Source: Atlanticothrix silvestris CENA357 (GTDB lineage Bacteria > Cyanobacteriota > Cyanobacteriia > Cyanobacteriales > Nostocaceae). From it: DNA of 64,000 nt. The stretch spans positions 16,618 through 80,617 of the forward strand of contig NZ_JAECZB010000007.1 in NCBI RefSeq assembly GCF_016056295.1. Reading direction: 5' to 3'. The first letter of the stretch is position 1. Each line of letters starts with the position of its first letter. Below are positions 29,673 to 40,045 of the stretch, one piece after another. A program made the position numbers and the translations under genes. The notes beneath the pieces are model-generated. The model saw nothing but the letters and a program-made list of their open reading frames with translations, ran no database searches and had not been told where the DNA came from.

Positions 29673-30920
29673 GTGATCACAAAGAATGTATTGAAATTTT
29701 TGGGACTAGTAATTGCGATCGCAATTACTATTATTGCTTGCCATAGCCTACAATTATCAGCCCCCACCGCAACTACCATCAAACTCAGTGGTTGGGGAGG
29801 TTCCCCGGTGGAGCAAAAACTATTAAAACAAGTATTACAAGACTTTGAAGCGCAACATCCCACAATCAAAGTCAAATATGAAGTGATTTCCGACCAATAC
29901 ATGGATGTCATCAAAACCCGTTTGGTTGGAGAGGCTGCTCCCGATGTTTTTTATCTCGATGCCTTAGAAGCTCCTTTTTTAATGAGCCAAAATGTTCTAG
30001 AACCCTTAGATGCTTACATCACCCCAAAATTTGATTTAGCAGACTTTGAGCCTACCCTACTAAACAGTTTCAAATACCAAAACCAAATCTATGGTTTGCC
30101 TAAAGACTATTCCACCCTCGCATTGTTTTATAACCAAACAGCTTTCGCTGCTGCTGGTTTGAGTAATCCGCCGACTACTTGGGATGAACTACGCAATTAT
30201 TCCCAACAATTAACAGGCAAACTGAACAGATACGGCTTTGGTGTCAGCCCAGAATTAGCGCGTCAAGCTTACAAAATTATAGCTTTTGGTGGGCAAGTGG
30301 TAGACCAAAACGGTAATGCTGCTTTTGCCAGTCCAGCCGCTTTGCAAGGATTACAGTTAGTGGTAGACCAGTATAAAAAAGACCGTACCTCTGCCCAAAA
30401 ATCTGATGTTGGAACTAACTCAGGTAGTGAAATGTTTGGTCAAAGTAAGGTGGCAATGGTCATTGAAGGTAACTGGGCAATTCCTTACCTCCAAGAAACC
30501 TTTCCTCAACTCAAGTTTGCTACCGCAGAAATACCAACCATTAATAATAAAAAAGGTACAATGGTCTTTACAGTTGCCTACGTGATGAATAAACAATCAC
30601 AACACAAAGCAGCAGCCTGGGAATTAATTTCTTACCTTACTGGTAAAGCCGGAATGCAAAAATGGACAGGGACAGGGTTTGCATTGCCAACACGTAAATC
30701 GGTAGCTCAGAAGTTGGGTTATGACAAAGACTCCTTGCGATCGCCTTTGGTAGCCGGAATAGATTATGCTACACCTTGGCAGGTAGGAAAGTATCCAACT
30801 GCGATCGTCAATAACTTTGATAATCAATTTGTCAGCGCCTTGTTAGGGCAACAACCATTACAGCAGGCAATGCAAAGAGCGCAAACAGCAGCAAATCAGC
30901 AAATTAAAGCAATGGAATAA
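29673..30920 (+). CDS. ABC transporter sugar-binding lipoprotein
   Basis: This is a family-1 extracellular solute-binding protein of 415 aa, the periplasmic receptor of a carbohydrate ABC importer. The N-terminus is a lipoprotein signal: a basic start, a hydrophobic core (FLGLVIAIAITII) and the lipobox IIAC. The mature part shows LSGWGGSPVEQKLLKQVLQD and the ligand-binding segment LPKDYSTLALFYNQ followed by NPPTTWDEL, as in maltose- or trehalose-type receptors. No permease or ATPase genes are adjacent, so the importer partners must lie elsewhere. The start is GTG. The sugar is not identifiable. Confidence 0.9.
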   Translation: MITKNVLKFLGLVIAIAITIIACHSLQLSAPTATTIKLSGWGGSPVEQKLLKQVLQDFEAQHPTIKVKYEVISDQYMDVIKTRLVGEAAPDVFYLDALEAPFLMSQNVLEPLDAYITPKFDLADFEPTLLNSFKYQNQIYGLPKDYSTLALFYNQTAFAAAGLSNPPTTWDELRNYSQQLTGKLNRYGFGVSPELARQAYKIIAFGGQVVDQNGNAAFASPAALQGLQLVVDQYKKDRTSAQKSDVGTNSGSEMFGQSKVAMVIEGNWAIPYLQETFPQLKFATAEIPTINNKKGTMVFTVAYVMNKQSQHKAAAWELISYLTGKAGMQKWTGTGFALPTRKSVAQKLGYDKDSLRSPLVAGIDYATPWQVGKYPTAIVNNFDNQFVSALLGQQPLQQAMQRAQTAANQQIKAME

Positions 30921-30951
30921 AAACTCCACACCACTTGTGGGATAGGGTTTT

Positions 30952-31043
30952 GTCAGTGGTTAGTGGTTAGTAGTCAGTGGTCAGTAGTCAGTGGTCAGTG
31001 GAGCAAAAACAACTAGCAACTGACAACTGACAACTGACAACTT
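30952..31043. repeat. Inverted pair of heptad arrays
   Basis: Units of GTCAGTG/GTTAGTG (30952-31002) are followed after eight bases by the inverted CAACTGA type (31010-31043). The two parts can fold into a long imperfect hairpin between the lipoprotein and exbD genes. Confidence 0.85.
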
Positions 31044-31048
31044 TTAAT

Positions 31049-31453
31049 TTAAGGCTTTTGGGTGGCGATCGCTAATTTTGCCCCTTTTACCTGACGTAAC
31101 CTATCCATTATCTCTACTACTTGACCGTGACCAACTTTAGCATCAGCATTAATAATCACTAAAGCTTCTGAGTCAGAGCCAATTAAAGCCTCTACTTGCT
31201 TGGTTAAATTATTAATCTGAATTGGTTGGCGATTCAGGCTTACCTGTCCTTTGTCATCTACTGTTACCGTAACTTTAGTAGAAACTTGCTGTTGTTTTGC
31301 TGTTGCCGCTTGCGGTAAATTCACTGGCAATCCTTCCGACCTAGTTAAAAACAGCGTAGACATGATAAAAAACGTCAAAATCGCAAATATCACATCAATC
31401 ATTGGCACAATGTTGATCTGCGTTGGTATATCTGCTTCATCTGGTAGACGCAT
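31049..31453 (-). CDS. exbD: ExbD/TolR biopolymer transport protein
   Basis: This is a 134-aa inner-membrane protein of the proton-driven TonB/Tol energy complex. It has one N-terminal membrane helix (VPMIDVIFAILTFFIMSTLF) with the proton-relaying Asp in PMIDV, then a periplasmic domain. It overlaps the end of exbB by 17 bases, so the two are translated together. With the divergent tonB gene next door, it probably powers outer-membrane receptors for siderophores or other ligands. Whether it serves TonB or a Tol-type system is inferred from the neighbour. Confidence 0.92.
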   Translation of the reverse strand: MRLPDEADIPTQINIVPMIDVIFAILTFFIMSTLFLTRSEGLPVNLPQAATAKQQQVSTKVTVTVDDKGQVSLNRQPIQINNLTKQVEALIGSDSEALVIINADAKVGHGQVVEIMDRLRQVKGAKLAIATQKP

Positions 31454-32090
31454 AACTTTTCTCTCCTCGTTCGTAGCGACGGCGGTAAAGTAACTCTAGT
31501 TGTCCCCCATACTCCTGAATCAGTGCTATTTGACGTACATACAATCCCCGAAAGGAGTTGGCAAATAAAAGTGTAAATATAGCAACTACTAATCCTGATG
31601 CTGTGGATACCAAAGCTTCACTAATCCCAGCAGTCACACCTGCTGTTTTTGTACCTCCCACATCACCAATATCTAACGATGCAAAGGAAGTAATCAAACC
31701 TAAGACTGTACCTAACAAACCCAATAATGGAGCTAAACCAATTATTGTCTCAAAGATATTTTGAAAGCGTTTGAGTAAAGGAATCTCAGCTTGGGCTTCA
31801 CTTTCTAATGCCAAACGAAATTCTTCTGGATTCGGTTCTTCTAATTCCAATGCTGCCAAAAAAATGCGTGCCAGGGGTAAATCTGCATTTTGCCGTAATT
31901 TATCTATTGCACCAACTACGTTTTCTAGCCGATAGAGATTCAATACCTCTCTGACCACACGGCTTTGACGGTTATTGATTCTGACCCAAAACCTGATACG
32001 CTCAATAATTAGGGCCACCGCCAACACAGAAAACCCCAGCAGCGGCAACATCACCACGCCGCCAGCTGTAAACAGATTATTAATTCCCAT
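31437..32090 (-). CDS. exbB: ExbB/TolQ/MotA-family proton channel
   Basis: This 217-aa membrane protein forms the proton channel of the TonB energising complex. Three hydrophobic segments are visible: GVVMLPLLGFSVLAVALIIE, TIIGLAPLLGLLGTVLGLIT, and ISEALVSTASGLVVAIFTLL, the last two being the best-conserved helices of the family. It precedes and overlaps exbD and runs divergently from tonB across a 254-base spacer. Iron or metal regulation is expected from the family, but I see no convincing Fur box in the spacer. Confidence 0.92.
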   Translation of the reverse strand: MGINNLFTAGGVVMLPLLGFSVLAVALIIERIRFWVRINNRQSRVVREVLNLYRLENVVGAIDKLRQNADLPLARIFLAALELEEPNPEEFRLALESEAQAEIPLLKRFQNIFETIIGLAPLLGLLGTVLGLITSFASLDIGDVGGTKTAGVTAGISEALVSTASGLVVAIFTLLFANSFRGLYVRQIALIQEYGGQLELLYRRRYERGEKSYASTR

Positions 32091-32344
32091 TTAAAGCCTC
32101 ATTAATGAATCAATAACAGACAGATTACCAGAAATCCTGATGTAAATTGACACTCTTTGTCAAGAGTCTGTAAAGTATTATGCAAATGTTTTTCAATTAT
32201 TTGTCTTGAGAGGATTACCAATCAAGGCTCTCTAGAGATTTTATTTTGGTTTATGGAACCTAATTAGGTGATTATCGATTACTTGATATTTCTATCTAAG
32301 CATTTTAGTATGTCTAGGTTACTAAGATTAGGTTGCAATAAATT

Positions 32345-33877
32345 ATGACCTTTTCAGGCATAGCTGTTGAACAGCGTTCCAAAGAAGCTGAGACTATTAA
32401 GTCTTTTCTGATTTACAGTCTGATTGGTTCGCTAGCCTTGCATATCGGCGTACTTTCCCTAGGTATATTTAATCTTGGGAGAAGAATGCCTGAAGTAGAA
32501 GATGAACCAATAGAAGTGACGATAATTGATTCTCCGACTTTAGAAATAGAAAAGCCACCAGATGAGATCAAACAAGAAACAGAAACTTCTTCAGCAAAGG
32601 TTGCTGAAAATACTAGTAATACAAATGAAACGGCAATCATACCTCAACCCCAAAATCAAGCAATCACTCCAACTCCTTTTAAACCCCCTGTCATTGAACA
32701 GAAACAGCCTCTGAAATTAGAAACAGCCCCAGTTCAAAATCAAGAACCAACTACACAACCACAACCAGCAGCCAAAGCGCCTCCAGTCCAAAATCAAGAA
32801 TCAACTACACAACCACAACCAGCAGCCACATCTCCTCAAGTACTAACATCTGAATCTACCAGTACCCAGCAGTCGTCTCCAACGGTCAACCAAAGTAGTG
32901 AAAAATTGACAGGGTTGTTGAATGGATTGAGAAACTCTAGAGCTACTGAAGGAAGCAGTAATAATACTAATGCAGTTGAGTCTAATCAAGGTAGTAGCAC
33001 AGGCTCTAACACTGCTGTAAATTCAAGTACTAGTAATAGACGGCCAAGAAGCAGTGGGACAATATCTACAGCACCAAGCCCGGCTAAAATAGAAACACCA
33101 TCAAGTAATGGCAATTCTTCAGGTTCAGGGAATGGCCGCGCAGCTTGCCGTGAATGCGGTACCAAGTATCCAGAATCAGCTAGACGACGAGGAATCGAAG
33201 GTAAAGTTGAGGTAGCTGTTGATACCGATGCTAAAGGTAATGTTACCAATGTGCGTGTTGTTAATTCCAGTGGCAACAGTGCCTTAGATGAAGAGACTAT
33301 CAGGCAAGCACGCAGTTGGAAATTAAAACCTGCTACTGGTGGTAGACAGGGAGTGTCAATTTCTACTGAATATGCTATTGAAGGTTCTCGGCGACACCGT
33401 GAACTCCAAGAACAAAGAAGACGACAAGCACAAGAGAGAAAACAACGGGCAGCACAAGAGAAAAAACAACAAGCAGCAACTGCAAATACAAATTCAGCAG
33501 AGGAAACTCCAAGACGCAGACGGCGGGCAACGACATCAACTATTATGGATGTTCCTCCAGAAACCCCTAGACCACCTAGAGTTAGGCAGAGGCAATCTAC
33601 ACCTGCACCTAGTGCAGCGACAGCAAAACCCACAGAGTCAAAACCCCGTACTCCACAGAGAAATGTCAGAGAATCTCTACGTCGAGTGAGACCTAAACCT
33701 GTGACTAATAATTCATCAACCCAACCAAAACCAACTGAAAATCGGCGACGGCGGAGGACAGAGCCAGCCCCATCTTCAAGTCAAAACAAGTTGCGAAATA
33801 GTTTGCGTCGTTCTCAACAGCAATCTCAGCCGTCATCATCAGATGCTCCTGCTTCGACTGGGAATAAAAATGAATAG
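32345..33877 (+). CDS. tonB: TonB-family energy transducer with long basic C-terminal tail
   Basis: The 510-aa protein has a single membrane helix near residues 21-41, a Pro/Gln-rich periplasmic spacer with a duplicated TQPQPAAKAPPVQNQ-type segment, and a TonB C-terminal fold at about 264-347. The fold contains YPESARRRGIEGKVEVAV and NSALDEETIRQARSWKLKP. Unusually, 160 more residues of Arg/Gln/Ser/Pro-rich low-complexity sequence follow the domain, which normally ends the protein. A CxxC (CRECG) precedes the fold. The divergent exbB-exbD genes supply the motor. Confidence 0.88.
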   Translation: MTFSGIAVEQRSKEAETIKSFLIYSLIGSLALHIGVLSLGIFNLGRRMPEVEDEPIEVTIIDSPTLEIEKPPDEIKQETETSSAKVAENTSNTNETAIIPQPQNQAITPTPFKPPVIEQKQPLKLETAPVQNQEPTTQPQPAAKAPPVQNQESTTQPQPAATSPQVLTSESTSTQQSSPTVNQSSEKLTGLLNGLRNSRATEGSSNNTNAVESNQGSSTGSNTAVNSSTSNRRPRSSGTISTAPSPAKIETPSSNGNSSGSGNGRAACRECGTKYPESARRRGIEGKVEVAVDTDAKGNVTNVRVVNSSGNSALDEETIRQARSWKLKPATGGRQGVSISTEYAIEGSRRHRELQEQRRRQAQERKQRAAQEKKQQAATANTNSAEETPRRRRRATTSTIMDVPPETPRPPRVRQRQSTPAPSAATAKPTESKPRTPQRNVRESLRRVRPKPVTNNSSTQPKPTENRRRRRTEPAPSSSQNKLRNSLRRSQQQSQPSSSDAPASTGNKNE

Positions 33878-34045
33878 TTTTGTAGTGAGGACTTTAGTCC
33901 TCTCTTCTCTATAAGATGCTACGCGGTAAGTGCAGCTATGCCAGCAGGGCTTTACAAAAAATGGCTTAGCCCTTAGTACAATCTGATCTATTTTTTTACA
34001 TTATTTAACATAGTTTGATTTTTTACCGCCAACTTTCTTAATACA

Positions 34046-34879
34046 TCAAGGCTGTGATTGAGGTATTTTAGCGGGCTGTAAATTTTTAGCTTTATAGAAC
34101 ATTTCTAAGCTATCGCGATCGCCCACATAACGCCAGTGCCAAGGCTCATAACTCACGCCTTGAGCATTATTTTGGGGAAACGATAATTCAAAGCCAAAAC
34201 GGGCTGCATTTGTTTGTAGCCATCTATAAGCTTTGGTATTGTCAAAGTTAGTTTGCAGATTAGTTGCTGGTACTGCTCCATCTCCAATGTCGACAGCGTA
34301 ACCTGTGTGATGTTCACTATGACCAGGAGGAGCGCTGACAGCAGCTCGTTCGGCTGGAGTCTGATTTCGCTCTTGTCCAATGCCAAAAAACAACGGCTCC
34401 TGATCTTTCACGGAGCGAAAGCCAGAAATTGGTATTAAAATTACACCCGCACTGCGTGCCGTTTGCACCATCGCCCGAAACTTTTCGGCAGCAGTTTTTC
34501 GCATTTTAATTCGCCCATCTGCGGTAATTGGTGCTAGTTCTGACTCAGGTGCTTCTGGATACGCTAAGTGTCCCAAAATAACATCGTCCTTATTACCTGG
34601 GGGGTTGGCAGAATTACTAGGTTTTAAGGTTGGTACAGTAGCAGAAGGAGTTAGCGAAGTTGGAGAATCGGTTGTTTTTTTCGGTGCAATGGCGAAAAAC
34701 AAAAAACCACTAACTACAGCCAGCACAACAAACCCTGCTAGTCCCCCTACCAGCAAAACTAGAGGTTGCAATCGTATTTTAGATGCTGTATCAGGAGTAT
34801 CGCGTAAAGCCACCGGAATCTCGTCACCAGGGCTACTCGATGAATTTTGCGGTTGTCCAGAAAAACCAACTTTATTCAA
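34046..34879 (-). CDS. D-alanyl-D-alanine carboxypeptidase, VanY/M15 family
   Basis: This is a 277-aa membrane-anchored zinc peptidase of peptidoglycan. A membrane segment (LVLLVGGLAGFVVLAVVSGF) lies near residues 42-61, followed by a Thr/Pro/Ser-rich linker. The M15 zinc site is intact: SEHHTGYAVDIGDG supplies His and Asp, and EPWHWRYVG supplies the second His. It probably trims the terminal D-Ala of stem peptides. It has no evident operon partner. The following gene on the other strand is an unrelated transporter. Confidence 0.9.
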   Translation of the reverse strand: MNKVGFSGQPQNSSSSPGDEIPVALRDTPDTASKIRLQPLVLLVGGLAGFVVLAVVSGFLFFAIAPKKTTDSPTSLTPSATVPTLKPSNSANPPGNKDDVILGHLAYPEAPESELAPITADGRIKMRKTAAEKFRAMVQTARSAGVILIPISGFRSVKDQEPLFFGIGQERNQTPAERAAVSAPPGHSEHHTGYAVDIGDGAVPATNLQTNFDNTKAYRWLQTNAARFGFELSFPQNNAQGVSYEPWHWRYVGDRDSLEMFYKAKNLQPAKIPQSQP

Positions 34880-34980
34880 AGGTCAACTCCTACTTTTGTT
34901 CAATATCCATTACAAATTGTAGACTGGAAAAAATAAACATCACAGGTAACATTTTACATCTGTAATTCTTAGGCGCAATC

Positions 34981-35898
34981 TTGACAAATCTCTTAGAACT
35001 ATACGTCAAGCTGGTGGGATTAGTCCTAGTAGGATTTCTTTTGGGACGCAAACTACCTACCGCAGTTCCCACTCGTTTAGGTCAATTTCTTTTCTGGGTG
35101 GGAGTACCTATAAGCATCGTAGCTTTTTTACGGCAAGCCGATTTGTCGGGGCAGATTTGGATTGCACCTGCGATCGCTTATTTAGCTATTTTACTAGGGG
35201 CGTTTTTGGCTTGGCTAGGAATTAAAGGGCAAGTCTATTTCACAAATACTACTCCTCAAAAACCAACTCAAGGTAGTTTGATTTTAGCTGCAATGGTGGG
35301 TAACACAGGTTATCTGGGTTTTCCCATTACTTTAGCAATGATAGGAAAAGAATACTTTGGCTGGGCCTTATTCTACGATTTACTAGGATCACTATTTGGA
35401 ACTTACGGCTTGGGTGTGGCACTAGCATCTCATTTTGGCGGGAGTATTGGCAATTTTAGGCAAATTGCTCAAGCAATCTTAATTAATCCTGCCTTGTGGA
35501 GTTTCGGCTTTGGCTTGGTACTGCGACAATTGATGATGCCTAATATAGTTGAATTCTCTCTAGAAAAAATGGGTTGGAGTGTTGTTGCTTTATCTTTAGT
35601 GTTAATTGGAATGCGACTTTCAAAGCTCAATTCTTGGTACAAATTACCACAGGTAGGCACAGTTTTGGCAATTAAAATGCTTCTAGTTCCCTTAATTATT
35701 GGCATTGCTTTACCACTTTTTGGTGTGACTGGTTCCGCTGCCCAGGTAATGGTATTACAGATGGCAATGCCTCCTGCATTTGGCACATTGGTAATTGCCG
35801 AAACCTTTAATCTGGATCGGGACTTAGCAGTTACTGCTTTGGCAGGAGGGGCTATGCTATTGCTGGTTACTTTGCCAGTTTGGCTATGGCTGTTTTAA
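34981..35898 (+). CDS. AEC-family permease (auxin efflux carrier-like)
   Basis: The 305-aa protein has about ten hydrophobic helices and belongs to the AEC family, whose bacterial members export or import small organic acids. The family-type segments AAMVGNTGYLGFPITLAM and MVLQMAMPPAFGTLVIAE are present. The start is a TTG that gives a normal N-terminus (LLELYVKLVGLVLVGFLLG). No substrate can be assigned, and the plant auxin role of the family does not apply. It stands alone. Confidence 0.87.
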   Translation: MTNLLELYVKLVGLVLVGFLLGRKLPTAVPTRLGQFLFWVGVPISIVAFLRQADLSGQIWIAPAIAYLAILLGAFLAWLGIKGQVYFTNTTPQKPTQGSLILAAMVGNTGYLGFPITLAMIGKEYFGWALFYDLLGSLFGTYGLGVALASHFGGSIGNFRQIAQAILINPALWSFGFGLVLRQLMMPNIVEFSLEKMGWSVVALSLVLIGMRLSKLNSWYKLPQVGTVLAIKMLLVPLIIGIALPLFGVTGSAAQVMVLQMAMPPAFGTLVIAETFNLDRDLAVTALAGGAMLLLVTLPVWLWLF

Positions 35899-36054
35899 TT
35901 TAAAAGTTCCTAAATCAACCCTAATAACCAAATAACTAAAACACTAATTGCAATCAATTGCAGCCGGGTTAAATGGGTTGCGTCCCCTTATGCATCAAGA
36001 TCCGCAGATACCGATATAGGAATTACTGAGAGTTTGACAATATTCCCCAACTGA

Positions 36055-37140
<1,086 letters not shown>

Positions 37141-37226
37141 CTGACGGGATGAGAAAGACAAAAGAGTATTCCCTATCAAGTCTTTTTCTCTATGCCTTAA
37201 TTACGAATTACGAATTACGAATTAGT

Positions 37227-38468
37227 ATGACCATTATCCCTGCAAAAATTGACCTAGCGATTATTGGTGCTGGGCCTCATGCTTTAACCTTGACTACCCA
37301 TCTGTTGCAAAAACGGCAAAGAATTAGGGGGAAATTTTTAGTATTTGATCCTAGTGGCAGATGGATGAGTCAATGGGAACACCAATTTAAAGCTTTGGAA
37401 ATCCCTAGTTTACGCTCCCCTGCCGTCCACCATCCCGACCCAAACCCTTTTGCTTTAAGGAAATTTGCCCAATCTCGTCTTGATGAGTTATTTCCTCCCT
37501 ATGACTTACCAGGGACACAACTATTTGAGGATTTTTGCCAGGATGTGATTCGAGTTTGGCAGCTGCAAGAGCAAGTTATTCCTTTGGCAGTTAAGAGTAT
37601 TGAACCCTTACCTCATCATTTGCGTCCTCGCTTTTGCCTCTGCTTGCAAGATGGGCAAAAAGTCATTGCACGGCGGGTAGTGTTAGCAACGGGTAGCGCT
37701 CAAATTCAAATACCTGATTGGGTAAACCAGATTCAGACAGCCTACCCACAAGATAGACTTTGCCACTCACAAACTATTGATTTACGAAAATTACAGTTGA
37801 TGGCTAAGAGAGTATTGATTGTGGGCGGCGGTTTGACAAGCGGACATTTGGCAGTGGGTGCTATTTCTCGTGGTGCAAAGGTGCATTTGATGATTCGGCG
37901 GCAATTAGTAGAAAAGTTATTTGACGCTGAACCGGGTTGGTTAGGGCCAAAGTATCTGAAAGATTTTTTTGCTCAATCTGATTGGGGGCAACGGGTAATG
38001 ATGATTCAGCAAGCTAGAAATGGTGGCTCGATGACACCTGCGATCGCTACCCAATTACGGCAACAGATACGTCATGGTAACATCAGAATTGACGAAAATT
38101 GTCAAGTAGTCAAAGCCGAATGGTTAAATGAAAATTGGCGCGTGGAATGTAGTGATGATAGTCAGCATGAGTGTGACTACATTTGGCTTTCGACTGGCAC
38201 TAAATTCGATGTCACCACGGAACCTTTGCTAAAAGATATTTTAGCTACTTACCCCATCAAAATTGTTAAAGGTTTACCAGTTTTAGATACTTGTCTGCGT
38301 TGGCCTGGTTGTGAATTATTTATCATGGGTGGCTTGGCTGCAATGCTTGTCGGGCCAACAGCACGGAATTTATCGGGCGCGAGAATGGCTTGTGAAAAAA
38401 TCGTCCCAGCGATTGTCAAGCCAAGTGTAGCTCTTTCCTACACGTTTAGCAGAGTACAAGCAGGCTAA
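37227..38468 (+). CDS. FAD/NAD(P)-binding flavoprotein, monooxygenase-like
   Basis: This 413-aa flavoprotein begins with a dinucleotide fold (LAIIGAGPHALTLTTHLL) and has a second one (VLIVGGGLTSGHLAVGAIS) about 190 residues in, as in the lysine/ornithine N-monooxygenase group and related FAD oxidoreductases. The substrate is unknown. The ATG at 37227 follows a TTACGAA tandem repeat; the longer frame from 37149 is read through that repeat and is rejected. It lies downstream of hemB on the same strand and may share the Zur-type control. Confidence 0.8.
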   Translation: MTIIPAKIDLAIIGAGPHALTLTTHLLQKRQRIRGKFLVFDPSGRWMSQWEHQFKALEIPSLRSPAVHHPDPNPFALRKFAQSRLDELFPPYDLPGTQLFEDFCQDVIRVWQLQEQVIPLAVKSIEPLPHHLRPRFCLCLQDGQKVIARRVVLATGSAQIQIPDWVNQIQTAYPQDRLCHSQTIDLRKLQLMAKRVLIVGGGLTSGHLAVGAISRGAKVHLMIRRQLVEKLFDAEPGWLGPKYLKDFFAQSDWGQRVMMIQQARNGGSMTPAIATQLRQQIRHGNIRIDENCQVVKAEWLNENWRVECSDDSQHECDYIWLSTGTKFDVTTEPLLKDILATYPIKIVKGLPVLDTCLRWPGCELFIMGGLAAMLVGPTARNLSGARMACEKIVPAIVKPSVALSYTFSRVQAG

Positions 38469-38913
38469 CCAAAAATACTCAAACCCTTGATTTTTCGTTT
38501 TCATACGTCAGTTCTATAGTGACTTGCATTGCAATCATCTAAATAATGTACTTAAAGTAAAAACTTCTATCTTTTTTTCATCCAGGTTGCACTATCAAAC
38601 TTTTTTTGCGTTATAATGATAATGATTTTCATTGTCTTTAACTACTCAATAAAATTCAGTCTAATGTTTGGTGATTGATTACTACTAGAAAGTACTAATG
38701 CCATACTGCAATTTTCTGAATAATATTATGCCAGTCATCATGGCATTGTAGTGCGACAAGAACGACCAGAAGTTTTACAAAAAGGTATTCTGCTGCGGAT
38801 TACATCTCCACCCGATAGAAATAATTATTAGTTAGTATGACTTTTAAAAACTTACTGCTAGCAATTACTAACGACTACTAAAAATTTGAAACTTAGGAAA
38901 GTTTGAATTGATT
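38469..38913 (+). other. Intergenic region with Zur-like promoter and possible coding remnant
   Basis: The gap contains the promoter and Zur-like box described separately. Further down, 38726-38832 reads openly as a protein-like stretch (ASHHGIVVRQERPEVLQKG and LLRITSP) ending in TAG, without a start codon. It may be a gene remnant or chance. No complete gene is seen. Confidence 0.4.
38587..38631 (+). promoter_or_regulatory. Promoter and Zur-like operator of the COG0523-folE unit
   Basis: TTGCAC (38587-38592) and TATAAT (38612-38617) form a sigma-70-type promoter with 19-base spacing. TGATAATGATTTTCA (38617-38631) matches 14 of 15 positions of the Anabaena Zur box and overlaps the end of the -10 element, an ideal repressing position. 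The leader to the GTPase start is then nearly 300 bases. Confidence 0.72.
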
Positions 38914-39942
38914 ATGACTCAACTCACGGCGTTAACTTCAAACCCAAGTTTTGATATTCCTAAAAAAGGAATGCCTGTTACCATTATTACAGGATTTTTA
39001 GGCAGTGGTAAAACTACACTTTTAAATCAAATCCTCAAAAATAAACAAGATTTAAAAGTTGCCGTACTTGTAAATGAGTTTGGTGACATTAACATAGACA
39101 GCCAATTACTAATTTCTGTAGACCAAGATATGGTCGAACTTACTAATGGTTGTATTTGTTGTACTATCAATGATAATTTGGTTGATGCAGTTTATCGAGT
39201 TTTAGAACGAGAAGACCGTATTGATTATCTAGTCATTGAAACAACTGGTGTTGCTGACCCTTTGCCAATTATATTGACTTTCTTGGGGACAGAATTAAGG
39301 GATTTAACAAACCTTGATTCGATTATAACTGTAGTAGACTCTGAAACATTTAATGAAGCTCATTTTGAGAGCGAAGCTGCTTTAAAACAGATCACTTATG
39401 GAGATATTATTCTTCTGAATAAAACAGACCTAGTTACTTCAGAAAAACTAGAAAATGTAGAAAATTTCATTCATGATATGAAAAATGGTGCGAAAATTCT
39501 GCACACTAAACATGGAGAAGTGGCGTTACCATTAATTTTAGATGTGGGTTTAACTCCAACAGATGAGTATATTGCCAATGATGCTAAAGATACTCACGAG
39601 CATGAACACCACCATCATAACCATGACCATCATCACGAACATCACTCACATCATTTGGAGAATGATGGATTTGTTTCGATTTCTTTCCAAACTGATAGAC
39701 CATTTGATGTTCAGAAATTTGAAAAATTTCTAATCGAAGAAATGCCACAGGATGTATTTCGGGCTAAGGGCATTTTGTGGTTTAGTGATAGTGAACTGCG
39801 CCATATTTTTCAACTGAGTGGCCCTCGCTATAGCTTACATGCTGATGAATGGCAGACTCCACCTAAAAACCAAGCAGTTTTTATTGGTAAAAAGTTAGAT
39901 ATTAGTCAAATTTACTCACAACTTAATGAATGTTTGGTATGA
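38914..39942 (+). CDS. COG0523 GTPase, putative zinc metallochaperone
   Basis: This is a 342-aa G3E GTPase of the CobW/COG0523 group. It has Walker A GFLGSGKTTLLN, the metal-binding CxCC motif in NGCICCTI, and the guanine motif NKTD. A 20-residue segment at about 228-247 is almost entirely His, with Glu, Asp and Asn, and would bind zinc. Members under Zur control are thought to deliver zinc to client enzymes under scarcity, as ZagA does for FolE in Bacillus. The next gene is folE, which supports that role. The ATG at 38914 has AGGAAAG upstream; a TTG two codons earlier is less likely. Confidence 0.92.
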   Translation: MTQLTALTSNPSFDIPKKGMPVTIITGFLGSGKTTLLNQILKNKQDLKVAVLVNEFGDINIDSQLLISVDQDMVELTNGCICCTINDNLVDAVYRVLEREDRIDYLVIETTGVADPLPIILTFLGTELRDLTNLDSIITVVDSETFNEAHFESEAALKQITYGDIILLNKTDLVTSEKLENVENFIHDMKNGAKILHTKHGEVALPLILDVGLTPTDEYIANDAKDTHEHEHHHHNHDHHHEHHSHHLENDGFVSISFQTDRPFDVQKFEKFLIEEMPQDVFRAKGILWFSDSELRHIFQLSGPRYSLHADEWQTPPKNQAVFIGKKLDISQIYSQLNECLV

Positions 39943-40045
39943 TTACAAAGTGTTAAGTGATTGTCTAATTTAGTTAATAGTCATTTCTAACTCTTAGACT
40001 ATTAACTAATTTATTAATCTATACCAATCAATGAAATAAAAAATA

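Noticed and set aside
32091..32344. Fur box in the exbB-tonB spacer
   Set aside because: GATTATCGATTACTTGAT is only a loose match to the Fur consensus; a TTGACA-N18-TAAAGT promoter is possible but not strong enough to list.
32986..33633. 215-aa open frame on the minus strand opposite tonB
   Set aside because: It is the antisense shadow of the low-complexity Ser/Gln/Arg-rich tonB region, shows no start signal and has an odd Leu/Cys/Val-rich composition.
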